A DNA stretch of 64,000 nucleotides, from positions 62,001 to 126,000 of the forward strand of contig WSXU01000005.1 in assembly GCA_009773455.1 (NCBI GenBank), in the 5' to 3' direction. A program made the position numbers and the translations under genes. Source of the stretch: Bacteroidota bacterium. Its GTDB lineage: Bacteria; Bacteroidota; Bacteroidia; Bacteroidales; Lentimicrobiaceae. The stretch's first letter is position 1. Each line of letters starts with the position of its first letter. Below the pieces are notes generated by a model, which was not told the DNA's origin, made no database searches, and saw only the letters and a program-made list of their open reading frames with translations. Positions 44,185-52,498 of the stretch are shown here, piece by piece.

Positions 44185-44670
44185 TTAACTGTAAATACTG
44201 TAGGGAATCCGCTGCTGGGAAAGGAAAAGCACCAGTTCACGACCCGCTTTGGGTGGCGGCCTGAACCTGAAATCAAAAACATGAATATTATCCTTTTCAC
44301 AAACAGGCTGAACAGCATTGTTTATGTCTGCTATAACCATAGCGGGCTGAAGCAGTGTTACCGGAAAGGAAAAAGTAACCGGATATTCGAGACTGAGCCT
44401 GGAGAAAAATGAAATGTTTGAACAGCAACTCTTTTTTTGCAGAGCAGGCTTACTTTCTGATAGAGGATGTTTTGTAACTGGTAAATCACATTTACAACCA
44501 CAGGAAGCTGGCTTCTGCAAACCAAGTTCTGTATAAAAAGCAATGCCTGACAGGTTACCGTTGCAATAATGCGCCTTATACGACAAGCCGGTAGTGCCTG
44601 CAAATACAATCATTGAAAGAACAATGAGTATTACACTGCCTGCAAAATCACGTAAGCGCTTTCTGCTCAT
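44185..44670 (-). CDS. HYC_CC_PP family protein
   Basis: About 161 residues from ATG 44670. The open frame extends to a TTG at 44712, but a -7 box covers that position, so 44670 is preferred. One N-terminal membrane helix (VILIVLSMIVFAGTTGLSY) is followed by the three family hallmarks: HYC (in AHYCNG), CC (in KKSCCSN) and PPP (in RFRPPPKAG). It also has CGCKC. HYC_CC_PP proteins are small Bacteroidota proteins of unknown function found beside TonB receptors and heavy-metal genes. The ten or so Cys suggest a metal-binding role. Confidence 0.85.
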   Translation of the reverse strand: MSRKRLRDFAGSVILIVLSMIVFAGTTGLSYKAHYCNGNLSGIAFYTELGLQKPASCGCKCDLPVTKHPLSESKPALQKKSCCSNISFFSRLSLEYPVTFSFPVTLLQPAMVIADINNAVQPVCEKDNIHVFDFRFRPPPKAGRELVLFLSQQRIPYSIYS

Positions 44671-44709
44671 CTGAATCTGACCAATTTTCAGGTTAATCTT
44701 TTTCCCCTG

Positions 44710-44717
44710 CAAAAGTA
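44710..44717 (-). promoter_or_regulatory. -7 box of the TonB receptor cluster promoter
   Basis: TACTTTTG on the minus strand matches TAnnTTTG exactly, 40 nt ahead of ATG 44670. The start site it implies (near 44703) lies downstream of the TTG at 44712, which rules that codon out. Confidence 0.6.
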
Positions 44718-44975
44718 ATCCATTTATTAAGATGGTTGAGGTTTCCGGCCATTAATGTTCTGATAGAAATTTTAATCCCTGAATTCTCTATATAAGTCCA
44801 TTCTACCTTACAAACACGGATCGGCTGAAACTGTTTGTGTTCATTCAGCCCTGTTGACCAGTGATTCCAGAAGGTCTGTTCAAAAAATACTATACACGAT
44901 CACTGCATCGGGATGGGAATTACCTGAAAGGCCGATGGATTTGTTTCCGAAAAAGACAACTATGAGATCTGAAAC

Positions 44976-45000
44976 AAAAAAATGGGGCTAATTGCCCCAT
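44976..45000 (-). terminator. terminator after the gene at 45087
   Basis: On the minus strand ATGGGGC pairs with GCCCCAT over a 5-nt loop and is followed by seven T residues. Confidence 0.8.
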
Positions 45001-45086
45001 TCCTTCCTATAAATCCTATCACATCTATATAACCTATGAACTAAGGTAAAACGACCCCCCGGCCATAATTAATGAAACAAATGAAT

Positions 45087-45665
45087 CTAATTTATAGGAG
45101 TGTAAACAATAGTAAGAAGTTCGCCCGATTTACCAACCTTTACCGGACAGTTATCTATGATACTATTGGCATTGTCTGAAGGAATATTAGATGTAACGGT
45201 TACCACAACATTACCACAATTACAATCAGCTAAGTCTTTAATTTTTTTACTGGATACCCATACGCCCTGGTTGTTACTATTAACACCCTGATATTCATAG
45301 ATATACTTATTATTTAGTGCGATGTTATTCAGATAATCACAGGCAAATTTGATTTTTTCCTGTGCGGCAACAGTGATGTATTTATCGTTGATACCGTTTG
45401 CATCGAATTCATAGATGTGTGCAACATTTAACTGATTCTTGTTATCAGATTTCACACAATAATAAACAAGGCGATCCGGAGTAAGAATTCTTTCCCAGTA
45501 TTCAGTTTCACTGTAGTTGTTGAAACGTGAATATTCCATCTTGATCAGGGTAGTGTCGAGGCCCATCATCAGACCCGGGCTTTTTTCGGTTCTTGTGTTT
45601 TTTGTCTGAGCGTTGCTGATCATTACCGATAATAAGATCCCTAAAATTAAAGTAGCTTTTTTCAT
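45087..45665 (-). CDS. secreted protein of unknown function
   Basis: A 192-residue protein with a signal peptide (KATLILGILLSVMISNAQ). The mature part is mixed, with the stretches EYWERILTPDRLVYYCVK and EKIKFACDYLNNIALNNKY, and a C-terminus with DCNCGNVVVTVTS and NCPVKVGK. Five Cys are present. No family was recognised. It has its own promoter and terminator, so it is a single-gene unit. Confidence 0.6.
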   Translation of the reverse strand: MKKATLILGILLSVMISNAQTKNTRTEKSPGLMMGLDTTLIKMEYSRFNNYSETEYWERILTPDRLVYYCVKSDNKNQLNVAHIYEFDANGINDKYITVAAQEKIKFACDYLNNIALNNKYIYEYQGVNSNNQGVWVSSKKIKDLADCNCGNVVVTVTSNIPSDNANSIIDNCPVKVGKSGELLTIVYTPIN

Positions 45666-45806
45666 GGCTTTATCCTTTTACTTTTTTTGTTTCCTTTTTT
45701 TTCTTTTCACCGGTTTACCGGTTTGTTTTTCCAGTTTTCCTTTGTCTTCCCCCCGGATGATTTCTGGTCGCTGGGATGCAGGATCAGATTCGTAAATCCT
45801 ACGAGA

Positions 45807-45837
45807 CAAAAGTACGTCGCCCTGCAAGGCAGCGCAA
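45807..45837 (-). promoter_or_regulatory. complete Bacteroidota-type promoter
   Basis: On the minus strand TTG, a 20-bp spacer and TACTTTTG (exact TAnnTTTG). It drives the secreted-protein gene that starts at 45665. Confidence 0.65.
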
Positions 45838-45948
45838 TTCGTTTAAATACTACTTTTATGAAAACGGGGGAGTAAAAAGGGATAGGTAAAAATACCTACC
45901 ATGTCCATGAAGAGTGGAAATAGTGAAATCAGTGGTTAAAAATAACAA

Positions 45949-45984
45949 AAAAACGGATCAACCTTAATCGTTGATCCGTTTTTA
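45949..45984 (-). terminator. terminator of the second TonB receptor cluster
   Basis: A perfect 14-bp stem, AAAAACGGATCAAC with GTTGATCCGTTTTT, has a 7-nt loop. On the minus strand it ends in a T-run, 20 nt after the stop at 46004. Confidence 0.88.
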
Positions 45985-46003
45985 TTCTAAAAGTTTTAAA
46001 GCA

Positions 46004-47023
46004 CTACATATCTGATAGTTGCATAAATTTTACTTCATTCAGACACCTGATTGAGCGGTCAGAGAAAAAATCGGCTGCCGGGTATAAAAGGAAGGCACCC
46101 TGCTTCTTTACCCCGCTCATAGGGACAATCAGCACTTCAGCCTGGTCGTTCCGGTTGAATATTTCGCTGTAAGTAAATACCGCACGGTATCCATCAGGTG
46201 CCGAGACTACAAATAACCCGGTTTTCAGATTTTCTCCGGACATCTTATAGATATCCGCAGAAAAATCTTTCAGCATTACTCCCCTGAAAGGTGTAGTTCC
46301 GTGAATTCCGGTTCCACGGCCGTAAAAAACCGAACCATAAGAAACCTGATTTCCTTCCAGCCCGCCATCTGAAATGCTTTTCCTGAGCTGGTCACGGTCG
46401 GAGAATTTAAGTTCACCGGCATACATATCCGGGATATTCCTGTCTACTTTATAATTCAGTGTTGATGACCGGATGGTAATTTTCACCGGGCTGCTGATGT
46501 TACGTTCAGTATAAAGATCTGAAGCCACCACCAGCTTTGAAACAGCCGGAAGCGGCCATAGTTCTTTGGTCTTGGAAGGAACGATACGACGGACTTTTGA
46601 GGCAATGATAATCTCATGCCGATGGATGGGGTAGTAGAGTTCCCCCCAACTGATAACTGCTTTCTCTCCTGCTGCATTCTCTATCACAACAAAGAGATCG
46701 ATGATCGGGGCAAACTCAGCTTCATTCTTCTTCTTCAGAACAACACGATCAAGGATATCGTAAAGTGAATAACCTTCGTATTGATATGATCCGACAAAAG
46801 TGCCGTTTTTGCCATCGAATAATGTTTCTTTCACTACAATCTGACGCAGGGGCAGTGCTGAAAAATCAACCGTCCCCGGATTCCCGATTTCGCCCTCGAG
46901 GGTTAATGCCGACATTACCAGATCTGCTTGCGGAGCATCATCATAAAAATCATTGGTTTGGGCATTAACTGCCTGATAAAAAAGAAGCGATAAAGCCGTG
47001 AGGCAAAAAACAGTTTTCTTCAT
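46004..47023 (-). CDS. secreted tandem molybdopterin-oxidoreductase-like fold, no catalytic cysteine
   Basis: A 339-residue protein with a signal peptide (TVFCLTALSLLFYQAVNAQ). It has two similar halves. The first (about 38-185) has LTLEGEIGNPGTVDFSALPL, YEGYSLYDILD and LFVVIENAAGEKAVISWGEL. The second (about 230-325) has TTPFRGVMLKDF and LFVVSAPDGYRAVFTYSEIF. Both resemble the sulfite-oxidase-type molybdopterin domain (PF00174). Only two Cys exist, one in the signal peptide and one near the C-terminus, so neither half has a Cys to bind molybdenum. It is therefore more likely a ligand-binding protein than a Mo enzyme. It lies 12 bp after the TonB receptor, in one operon with it. Confidence 0.7.
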   Translation of the reverse strand: MKKTVFCLTALSLLFYQAVNAQTNDFYDDAPQADLVMSALTLEGEIGNPGTVDFSALPLRQIVVKETLFDGKNGTFVGSYQYEGYSLYDILDRVVLKKKNEAEFAPIIDLFVVIENAAGEKAVISWGELYYPIHRHEIIIASKVRRIVPSKTKELWPLPAVSKLVVASDLYTERNISSPVKITIRSSTLNYKVDRNIPDMYAGELKFSDRDQLRKSISDGGLEGNQVSYGSVFYGRGTGIHGTTPFRGVMLKDFSADIYKMSGENLKTGLFVVSAPDGYRAVFTYSEIFNRNDQAEVLIVPMSGVKKQGAFLLYPAADFFSDRSIRCLNEVKFMQLSDM

Positions 47024-47035
47024 TTGGGATTCTGG

Positions 47036-49393
47036 TTAAAGATGATAGGCAATCTCAGCAGAAATGAATCTGCCGGGGCAAACAGCATACTTGCTGTCAT
47101 AATATTTTACGTTCAGTAAGTTCTGAATGCTGAAAGAGGCTTTAAAATGTCTAAGAAAAGATTTTGAAAGCTTGAGGTCTACCGTTGTGTAACCGGGATA
47201 CCTGTCCGAAAGCAGGATTTCATCAACCGTATTCTGATCATTGATATACATTGGACCGGAATAACGTACAAACAGCCCTGTGTTTAAAATCCTGTTACTC
47301 CAGGTGGCACCACAGCTGAAGATATGGGCCGGTACATCGGTCAGGTAGTTTCCCGACAGATCAATGGTATCATTGTTGGAAATCTTGCTGTAATTCAGGA
47401 TCACTGAATGTGAATAGGCATAATTGGCAAAAATGCTCAGGTCAGTCAGAATGTCGTAACGCACTTCTGACTCAGCTCCATAGATCTCAACTTCACTGAT
47501 GTTAGCCCTGATAAAGATTGGACGATCTCCGAAACCCATATCGATGGTTTGGCCATTGCTGACATAATACTGAAAATCTCTGCCTCTGGAATAGAACAGT
47601 GAGGCGGAGAAAAATGCATTCTCAACCGGCTTGAGATCAAACCCTGTCTCATAATTACTCAGGTACTCGGGTTTAAGGGCAGGGTTGGCTATTTTGAATC
47701 CTCCTTTGATCCTGCCTGAGCGACATAGATCATCCAATACCGAAGCACGGAATCCACGCGAAAACATGGCATAAACCCGGTTGTTCTTATTCCACTTGTA
47801 TTGAGCTGAAAGCCTGGGGCTGAATGCATTCCGGTTCTGTACCGGCATCTCCGGAGCCTGATACCCCGACATAAATGCCGTTTCCATTGTCGGATCCTGA
47901 ATGCGGAACGATCCGTCATAGAAAGTTGCCATATCGTATCTTAACCCGGCTATGATCCTGAGCCTGTCGCCGATCAGGCTGATCTCATCCTGGGCAAACA
48001 AAGCCCAGGTGTTCATTTTACCTTCATTGTAGACTATATCGGTTGACGTGTAATACTTATCGTAGGCATCAACACTGCCGTTTTTAAAATCAAAGCCCCC
48101 GGTGAGCTGCTGTGATTTGCCGGCCTGCCTGCTGAAGGTAGTCATCCAGCCGTAATCGCGGCGGGTTGATAGCACCTCGTACCAGGTATAATCATCCTTA
48201 AGGTATTCGTTCACCTTTTTATAATCCTCATTCAATATGTATAAAGATGAAACGGCATTGACCGTTCCGATTTTACCCCTGTAATTCAGGGTCACTCCCC
48301 ATGAATCGTGATCGGTGGTATTCCCTTCCGGCTGATAAACCTTCTCGCCGGTTCCGCGACGGTCATTGTAATAGTTTACGGAGGCCTCTATTGTATGCTT
48401 ACTGCCCAGGTTTAAACCGGTCTTCAGGTTTGCGCCGGTCTCACGCATATCTGATTTTATGATGTATGGATTGGCTTTTACATCGGCTTCGCTTTGGGTG
48501 ATGTAACCATCGCTGATTTTAAAAAAGGAATTCAGCATCCAGAAGAAGCTGTTTTTGCTGTTTTCCAGGTTTTTAACTCCTCCGGCATTCATCCTCGCCC
48601 CACGGGTATGAAATGAGCCCACTTCCAGCGAAGCCCTGAGAAACAGAGGAGTTTCGGGTTTGCCTGAAATAATGTTGATAATTCCACCCATGGCATTCCC
48701 GCCATACAAGGCCGACCCTGCCCCCTTGATGATTTCAATTTTTCTGACAGAATTCACATCCACCAGGTTCCAGTCGACGGTACCTCCGTCAGACTTGTTC
48801 AACGGCACTCCGTCGAGCAGAACAAGGACCCTGCCCTGCTCCTTACCACTTAAACCCCTCATCATCACATTCGCCTTGGTACTGAAGATACCGAAAGGCC
48901 GGTTGTAATTGATTCCCGGGGCGTATTTCAGCGCTTCGTCAATGTTCTGAACCGGAATATTACCTAACTGCCGGGGAGAAATCAGGTTGACCCTGACAGG
49001 GGTATTCAGCATGCTGTTGTCGGTCCTGGTGGCAGTCACAACCACCTCATCAACCAAAACCGGAAGAGGAAGCAGTGAGATCTCGGGAAGGTTGTTATCG
49101 CCCGGTAAAAGCCTTAAACTTATTGTCCGGGGCTCATACCCCAGGTAGCTGACCACGATTCTGACTGAGTCTGACTTCAGTCCGCACAGCCTGAAACTGC
49201 CATGCTTATCGGTAATCGTCCCCTTCCCTGCTGCAAGGCTTATGTTGGCTTCACCGACCGGCCTACCGGATTGTTTTGCCGTTACCTTTCCGCTGAGGCA
49301 GGATTGGCTTTTCACAGAAAGAGAAGCCAGAAAAAATATCAAAAACAGGGCAATCAATCCCGGGAGCCGGGTTTTGCCGGGTAATTTTCTCAT
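47036..49393 (-). CDS. TonB-dependent outer-membrane receptor
   Basis: A 785-residue receptor with a signal peptide (LIALFLIFFLASLSVKSQ), a carboxypeptidase-like domain (CLSGKVTAKQSGRPVGEANI, about 31-110), a plug with a TonB-box-like LVDEVVVTATR and GGNAMGGIINIISG, and a barrel ending in an aromatic-His (AEIAYHL). Its start overlaps the stop of the lipoprotein gene before it by 4 bp. It has the look of siderophore/cobalamin-type receptors rather than SusC. The ligand is unknown; the neighbouring lipoproteins and molybdopterin-like fold presumably belong to the same uptake system. Confidence 0.92.
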   Translation of the reverse strand: MRKLPGKTRLPGLIALFLIFFLASLSVKSQSCLSGKVTAKQSGRPVGEANISLAAGKGTITDKHGSFRLCGLKSDSVRIVVSYLGYEPRTISLRLLPGDNNLPEISLLPLPVLVDEVVVTATRTDNSMLNTPVRVNLISPRQLGNIPVQNIDEALKYAPGINYNRPFGIFSTKANVMMRGLSGKEQGRVLVLLDGVPLNKSDGGTVDWNLVDVNSVRKIEIIKGAGSALYGGNAMGGIINIISGKPETPLFLRASLEVGSFHTRGARMNAGGVKNLENSKNSFFWMLNSFFKISDGYITQSEADVKANPYIIKSDMRETGANLKTGLNLGSKHTIEASVNYYNDRRGTGEKVYQPEGNTTDHDSWGVTLNYRGKIGTVNAVSSLYILNEDYKKVNEYLKDDYTWYEVLSTRRDYGWMTTFSRQAGKSQQLTGGFDFKNGSVDAYDKYYTSTDIVYNEGKMNTWALFAQDEISLIGDRLRIIAGLRYDMATFYDGSFRIQDPTMETAFMSGYQAPEMPVQNRNAFSPRLSAQYKWNKNNRVYAMFSRGFRASVLDDLCRSGRIKGGFKIANPALKPEYLSNYETGFDLKPVENAFFSASLFYSRGRDFQYYVSNGQTIDMGFGDRPIFIRANISEVEIYGAESEVRYDILTDLSIFANYAYSHSVILNYSKISNNDTIDLSGNYLTDVPAHIFSCGATWSNRILNTGLFVRYSGPMYINDQNTVDEILLSDRYPGYTTVDLKLSKSFLRHFKASFSIQNLLNVKYYDSKYAVCPGRFISAEIAYHL

Positions 49394-50331
49394 TGTTGTA
49401 TCTTAACAGCAATTTCAATGGTGCCGTTTCCGGCTTCATCGGCCCTGATCACTTTGATCAGACCATATTTTCCTTCCATCGTTTTAAAAGGCACGATTTT
49501 ACCTGTGTAACAGTACTTACAGTTTCCACTCACCTTTTCGGGCTTATAGGCTGTAATCAGCAGACTATCGTTCATCGCAGCATCAAAACTCTCTGTACTG
49601 ACAAGGTTGTTGTCTGTTGACAGATAATCGTAAAGGGTATTGTTTTTTGTACCCCATCCTGCCAGTTGGGGATAATAACCTACTGCAGCTGTATAACCGG
49701 GGCAGGTCAGCGACGGCGAAGGCAATCCGGATGTCACATAATAATAACCGAGAATATCTATTGTGCCTTCTTTGCCGGCCACCGTTGATTCATCATAAAC
49801 CAGTCCTTGATCCACATCCACAAAATGTCCCTGACTGTGATTGTCCTGAAAACCGAAAACAACTGACGGGAAGTAGCTGATGGGACCGTATGCACTGCCC
49901 GAACCTTTGCTTATCCTGAGCGAACTGATGGCTGTAACGCGGTCGGCATTCATCACCATAACATTCCAGATCTCAACAGCGGAGGTATCCTTGGCAAAAA
50001 TATAGTCAGCATCCAGTCCTTCGCTGTTGGCATATAGTCCCCTGTCTAACTGAGTAACCGTATCGTTTCCGGTGATCCGATCAATTCTTATATAGGTCAA
50101 AGGGGCTCCGGCTCCAGAAGCAAGCACCCCGATACGGATGGTTCCTCCAACCGGAATAGCTGCATTATCAGGCGTATATGTCTGTCCGGTTTTGAGAATC
50201 AGTGAAGTTTTATGAATGCCTTCATCCTTTGAGCAGGCGCTCAGCAGTAAAAGGGCTGAAAACAGAAAAAGCCACACCACCGGAATGAGGTGGAGTGGCT
50301 TTCCCTTTACCATACCGATGTATGAAATCAT
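49390..50331 (-). CDS. lipoprotein, paralog of the next upstream gene
   Basis: A 313-residue lipoprotein (LLLLSACSKDEG lipobox; ATG 50313 is an alternative start that shortens the leader). It begins with an Ig-like part (AIPVGGTIRIGVLASG) and ends with a domain closing GKYGLIKVIRADEAGNGTIEI. It matches the neighbouring lipoprotein in order of motifs: GFQDNHSQG with GAQDNVTVQ, FDAAMNDSLL with FDAVQNDAIV, and the end motif. A CKYC pair near residue 270 is unique to this copy. No family was recognised. It is coupled to the TonB receptor by a 4-bp overlap. Confidence 0.7.
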   Translation of the reverse strand: MISYIGMVKGKPLHLIPVVWLFLFSALLLLSACSKDEGIHKTSLILKTGQTYTPDNAAIPVGGTIRIGVLASGAGAPLTYIRIDRITGNDTVTQLDRGLYANSEGLDADYIFAKDTSAVEIWNVMVMNADRVTAISSLRISKGSGSAYGPISYFPSVVFGFQDNHSQGHFVDVDQGLVYDESTVAGKEGTIDILGYYYVTSGLPSPSLTCPGYTAAVGYYPQLAGWGTKNNTLYDYLSTDNNLVSTESFDAAMNDSLLITAYKPEKVSGNCKYCYTGKIVPFKTMEGKYGLIKVIRADEAGNGTIEIAVKIQQ

Positions 50332-50334
50332 GGG

Positions 50335-51216
50335 TTATTTCTGAACTTTTATGGCGATTTCAAGGGTGCCTGTTTCTGCACCGGTCACTTCAATAACCTT
50401 AAGTAGACCATATTTACCATTCTGGAGTTTAAAGCAATACACATCACCTGCGGTCAACACCTTGGCTTTTCTGAAATCGGCGTCGGTATCATACGAATCC
50501 AGCACGATGGCATCGTTCTGAACTGCGTCAAACTGGGCAGCTGTCAGGGATGTTTTTACAAACCAGGTCAGGTTTTTTGTCGTGTAATTCTCAGGGGAGG
50601 TTGCTCCGGTAAATACGCCTGTAATGCCGGTTCCGGGTGAAGCAAGCGACATCATGTTCTGAGAGGTTGCTGTGTTTTCATAGAAACAGAACATGTCGAT
50701 TTTTTCCTGATTGTTGAAGGCTTCAGCCTGAAAGTATCTTGTGGCACTGTGGTTGTCGAGCGAAAGGAAGCTCTGTACCGTTACATTATCCTGGGCACCC
50801 ATCAGCACGGTTACATAGGAATCAAGTTCACCGAAAGCACCGGTAATGGTAATGGTTTCTTCCTTTTTGTTACCTGCGATATCGGTAGCGGTAAATTTCC
50901 ATACATCCTCTGCATTGGTGCCTTTGATCGAATAGAAGTCAAACGTAAAGCTTGATGTATTGATGGTAGAGTCGAGTAAGGTTTCATCATTGGCTTTGAT
51001 TTCAAACTTCACGATGTTGTCGGAACCATTCCCCTGGAGGATAATGCCAAACCTTAAGGTGTCACCGTATGCTGCGGTTGTATTACCGGTTACATAACCA
51101 TCAATCTGATTGAATGCAACCGTTGGAAGTGAAGGCTCTTCCTCGTCTTTTGAACAACTGGTAAACATCAGTCCTGTAAACAGGATCATTCCTGATAAAA
51201 ATAAAATCTTTTTCAT
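50335..51216 (-). CDS. lipoprotein, first gene of the second TonB receptor cluster
   Basis: A 293-residue lipoprotein (GLMFTSCSKDEEEP lipobox). The N-terminal Ig-like part (AYGDTLRFGIILQGNGSDNIVKFEIKA, read in two motifs) is followed by ENTATSQNMMSLASPGTG and a C-terminal part ending GKYGLLKVIEVTGAETGTLEI. It is a tandem paralog of the next gene, from which it is separated by 3 bp. Probably surface- or periplasm-facing partner of the receptor. A complete promoter precedes it. Confidence 0.7.
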   Translation of the reverse strand: MKKILFLSGMILFTGLMFTSCSKDEEEPSLPTVAFNQIDGYVTGNTTAAYGDTLRFGIILQGNGSDNIVKFEIKANDETLLDSTINTSSFTFDFYSIKGTNAEDVWKFTATDIAGNKKEETITITGAFGELDSYVTVLMGAQDNVTVQSFLSLDNHSATRYFQAEAFNNQEKIDMFCFYENTATSQNMMSLASPGTGITGVFTGATSPENYTTKNLTWFVKTSLTAAQFDAVQNDAIVLDSYDTDADFRKAKVLTAGDVYCFKLQNGKYGLLKVIEVTGAETGTLEIAIKVQK

Positions 51217-51268
51217 TGGAGCTGGTTGGTTTAAATAATTCGTTTAGAATACTAATTCATATCGGCGG

Positions 51269-51299
51269 CAAAAATATGACAACTATCTTTAAAATCAAT
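51269..51299 (-). promoter_or_regulatory. complete Bacteroidota-type promoter of the second TonB receptor cluster
   Basis: On the minus strand ATTG, a 19-bp spacer and TATTTTTG (exact TAnnTTTG). The implied leader is about 45 nt. It is the best -33/-7 match in the window. Confidence 0.75.
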
Positions 51300-51366
51300 G
51301 ATCAGATAAACTTTAGATTGATTCTAAAGTAATATATGGATGAAAGGTCTTCCTCAAAAAGGTAAA

Positions 51367-52299
51367 TTACCGGACGATGAATTTCGCAGATGCGGAGAAA
51401 CCGGATGAATTAACAGAAAGAAAATAGATGCCGGGTTTAAGGTTTGCCCTGATTTCTGATTCAGATTGACCGGCAGAAAGGTTTTCCTGTTCCATTATCC
51501 TGCCCATGGCATCAAAAATGAACAGAACACCATTATTTGCTAACGGGGAAAACCGGACTTTGGCTTTATCAACAACGGGATCGGGAAAGATCAACAGTTC
51601 TGCACCGGAATTGACGGGTTTTGTATCCACGTTAACGGTCAGGTCGCATGTACCTCCGCTTTCATTCCATACAGGTTCTCCACTTTCGGCGTAGCACACC
51701 AGATACCAGATCGGCTCAAACATCTGGATCGGCTCAATCGGCCCTGTATTGCTTCCAATACCTTCAATGATGTAAGTAGCGGAAGGACCGTTGTACCCTT
51801 CTATGAACATCCGGCGGCGTGGAATATTATTGATGACAACCGTGTCGACGTTTGTTACCACCATCCCTTCAATGTAATTATTAAAGGTGATGGGCAGCGG
51901 GTCGCCCGGATTCAGGCTGAAGTCGTACAGCAATGATTCCTGCATTGCGTCCGATCCTCCGTTATAATACCAACGGCTGCCTTCTTCACGGATGGCTCCA
52001 GAAAAAACCCAGGAATAATAAAGATGATTGTAGGATTCTCCGGCAAAAAAATCTTCCGCCCATGAATGTCCGCCTTTGTATAATTTATGGTACATCAGAT
52101 CATTCATTACAGTATCCCCATTGAAGGTGTACCTGTAATGATCGTGTGTAAAAAAAGTACCTCCTGAGCCGTTGTCGTTGATGTAGTTAACCCTCCAGGC
52201 TCCGGATGAATCGTTCAATGAAGACATGCTTCCCTGTGAAAATGAGGTTTGACAGGTAAAAAGCACGATTATAAGGCAACCATAGTATTTCTTGTCCAT
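51367..52299 (-). CDS. secreted protein with T9SS C-terminal sorting domain
   Basis: About 310 residues from ATG 52299; the frame is open further upstream but the signal peptide (YYGCLIIVLFTCQTSFSQG) fixes the start. The N-terminal part is unrecognised (HDHYRYTFNGDTVMNDLMYHKLY, read in parts). The last 75 residues are a type A sorting domain: ELLIFPDPVVDKAKVRF, LFIFDAMGR and LKPGIYFLSVNSSG, ending FIVR. It should be secreted by T9SS. It stands alone between the lipoprotein and GT39 genes. Confidence 0.78.
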   Translation of the reverse strand: MDKKYYGCLIIVLFTCQTSFSQGSMSSLNDSSGAWRVNYINDNGSGGTFFTHDHYRYTFNGDTVMNDLMYHKLYKGGHSWAEDFFAGESYNHLYYSWVFSGAIREEGSRWYYNGGSDAMQESLLYDFSLNPGDPLPITFNNYIEGMVVTNVDTVVINNIPRRRMFIEGYNGPSATYIIEGIGSNTGPIEPIQMFEPIWYLVCYAESGEPVWNESGGTCDLTVNVDTKPVNSGAELLIFPDPVVDKAKVRFSPLANNGVLFIFDAMGRIMEQENLSAGQSESEIRANLKPGIYFLSVNSSGFSASAKFIVR

Positions 52300-52498
52300 A
52301 TTTTTCACAATTAACGGGTTAGACCATAATGCAACTATAGCAGGAATTCCGTCAAAAAGAAACTCCGCAAAATACAGACACCGGTTAGCAGTTAAAGTTG
52401 CTTGTAAATTGTCCTGCAAAGGTCATGTAGTCAGACCATTTGCAAAGTGAAACAGACATGGAGAATTCCTGGACATGTAGTCATCACAGGTAAACGAT

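Larger units (their letters stand above)
44671..45086 (-). other. 416-bp intergenic region
   Basis: It holds the promoter of the HYC_CC_PP gene (44710) and the terminator of the gene at 45087 (44976). Between them lies AT-rich DNA with no ORF of interest and no recognised RNA. Confidence 0.6.
45666..46003 (-). other. 338-bp intergenic region
   Basis: It holds a promoter for the gene at 45665 (45807-45837), giving a 5' leader of about 135 nt that includes the palindrome CCGGTAAACCGG, and the terminator of the gene at 46004. No gene was seen. Confidence 0.6.

Noticed and set aside
39478-51216. Horizontally acquired island
   Set aside because: No integrase, transposon end, tRNA junction or visible change in base composition was found, so transfer cannot be claimed.
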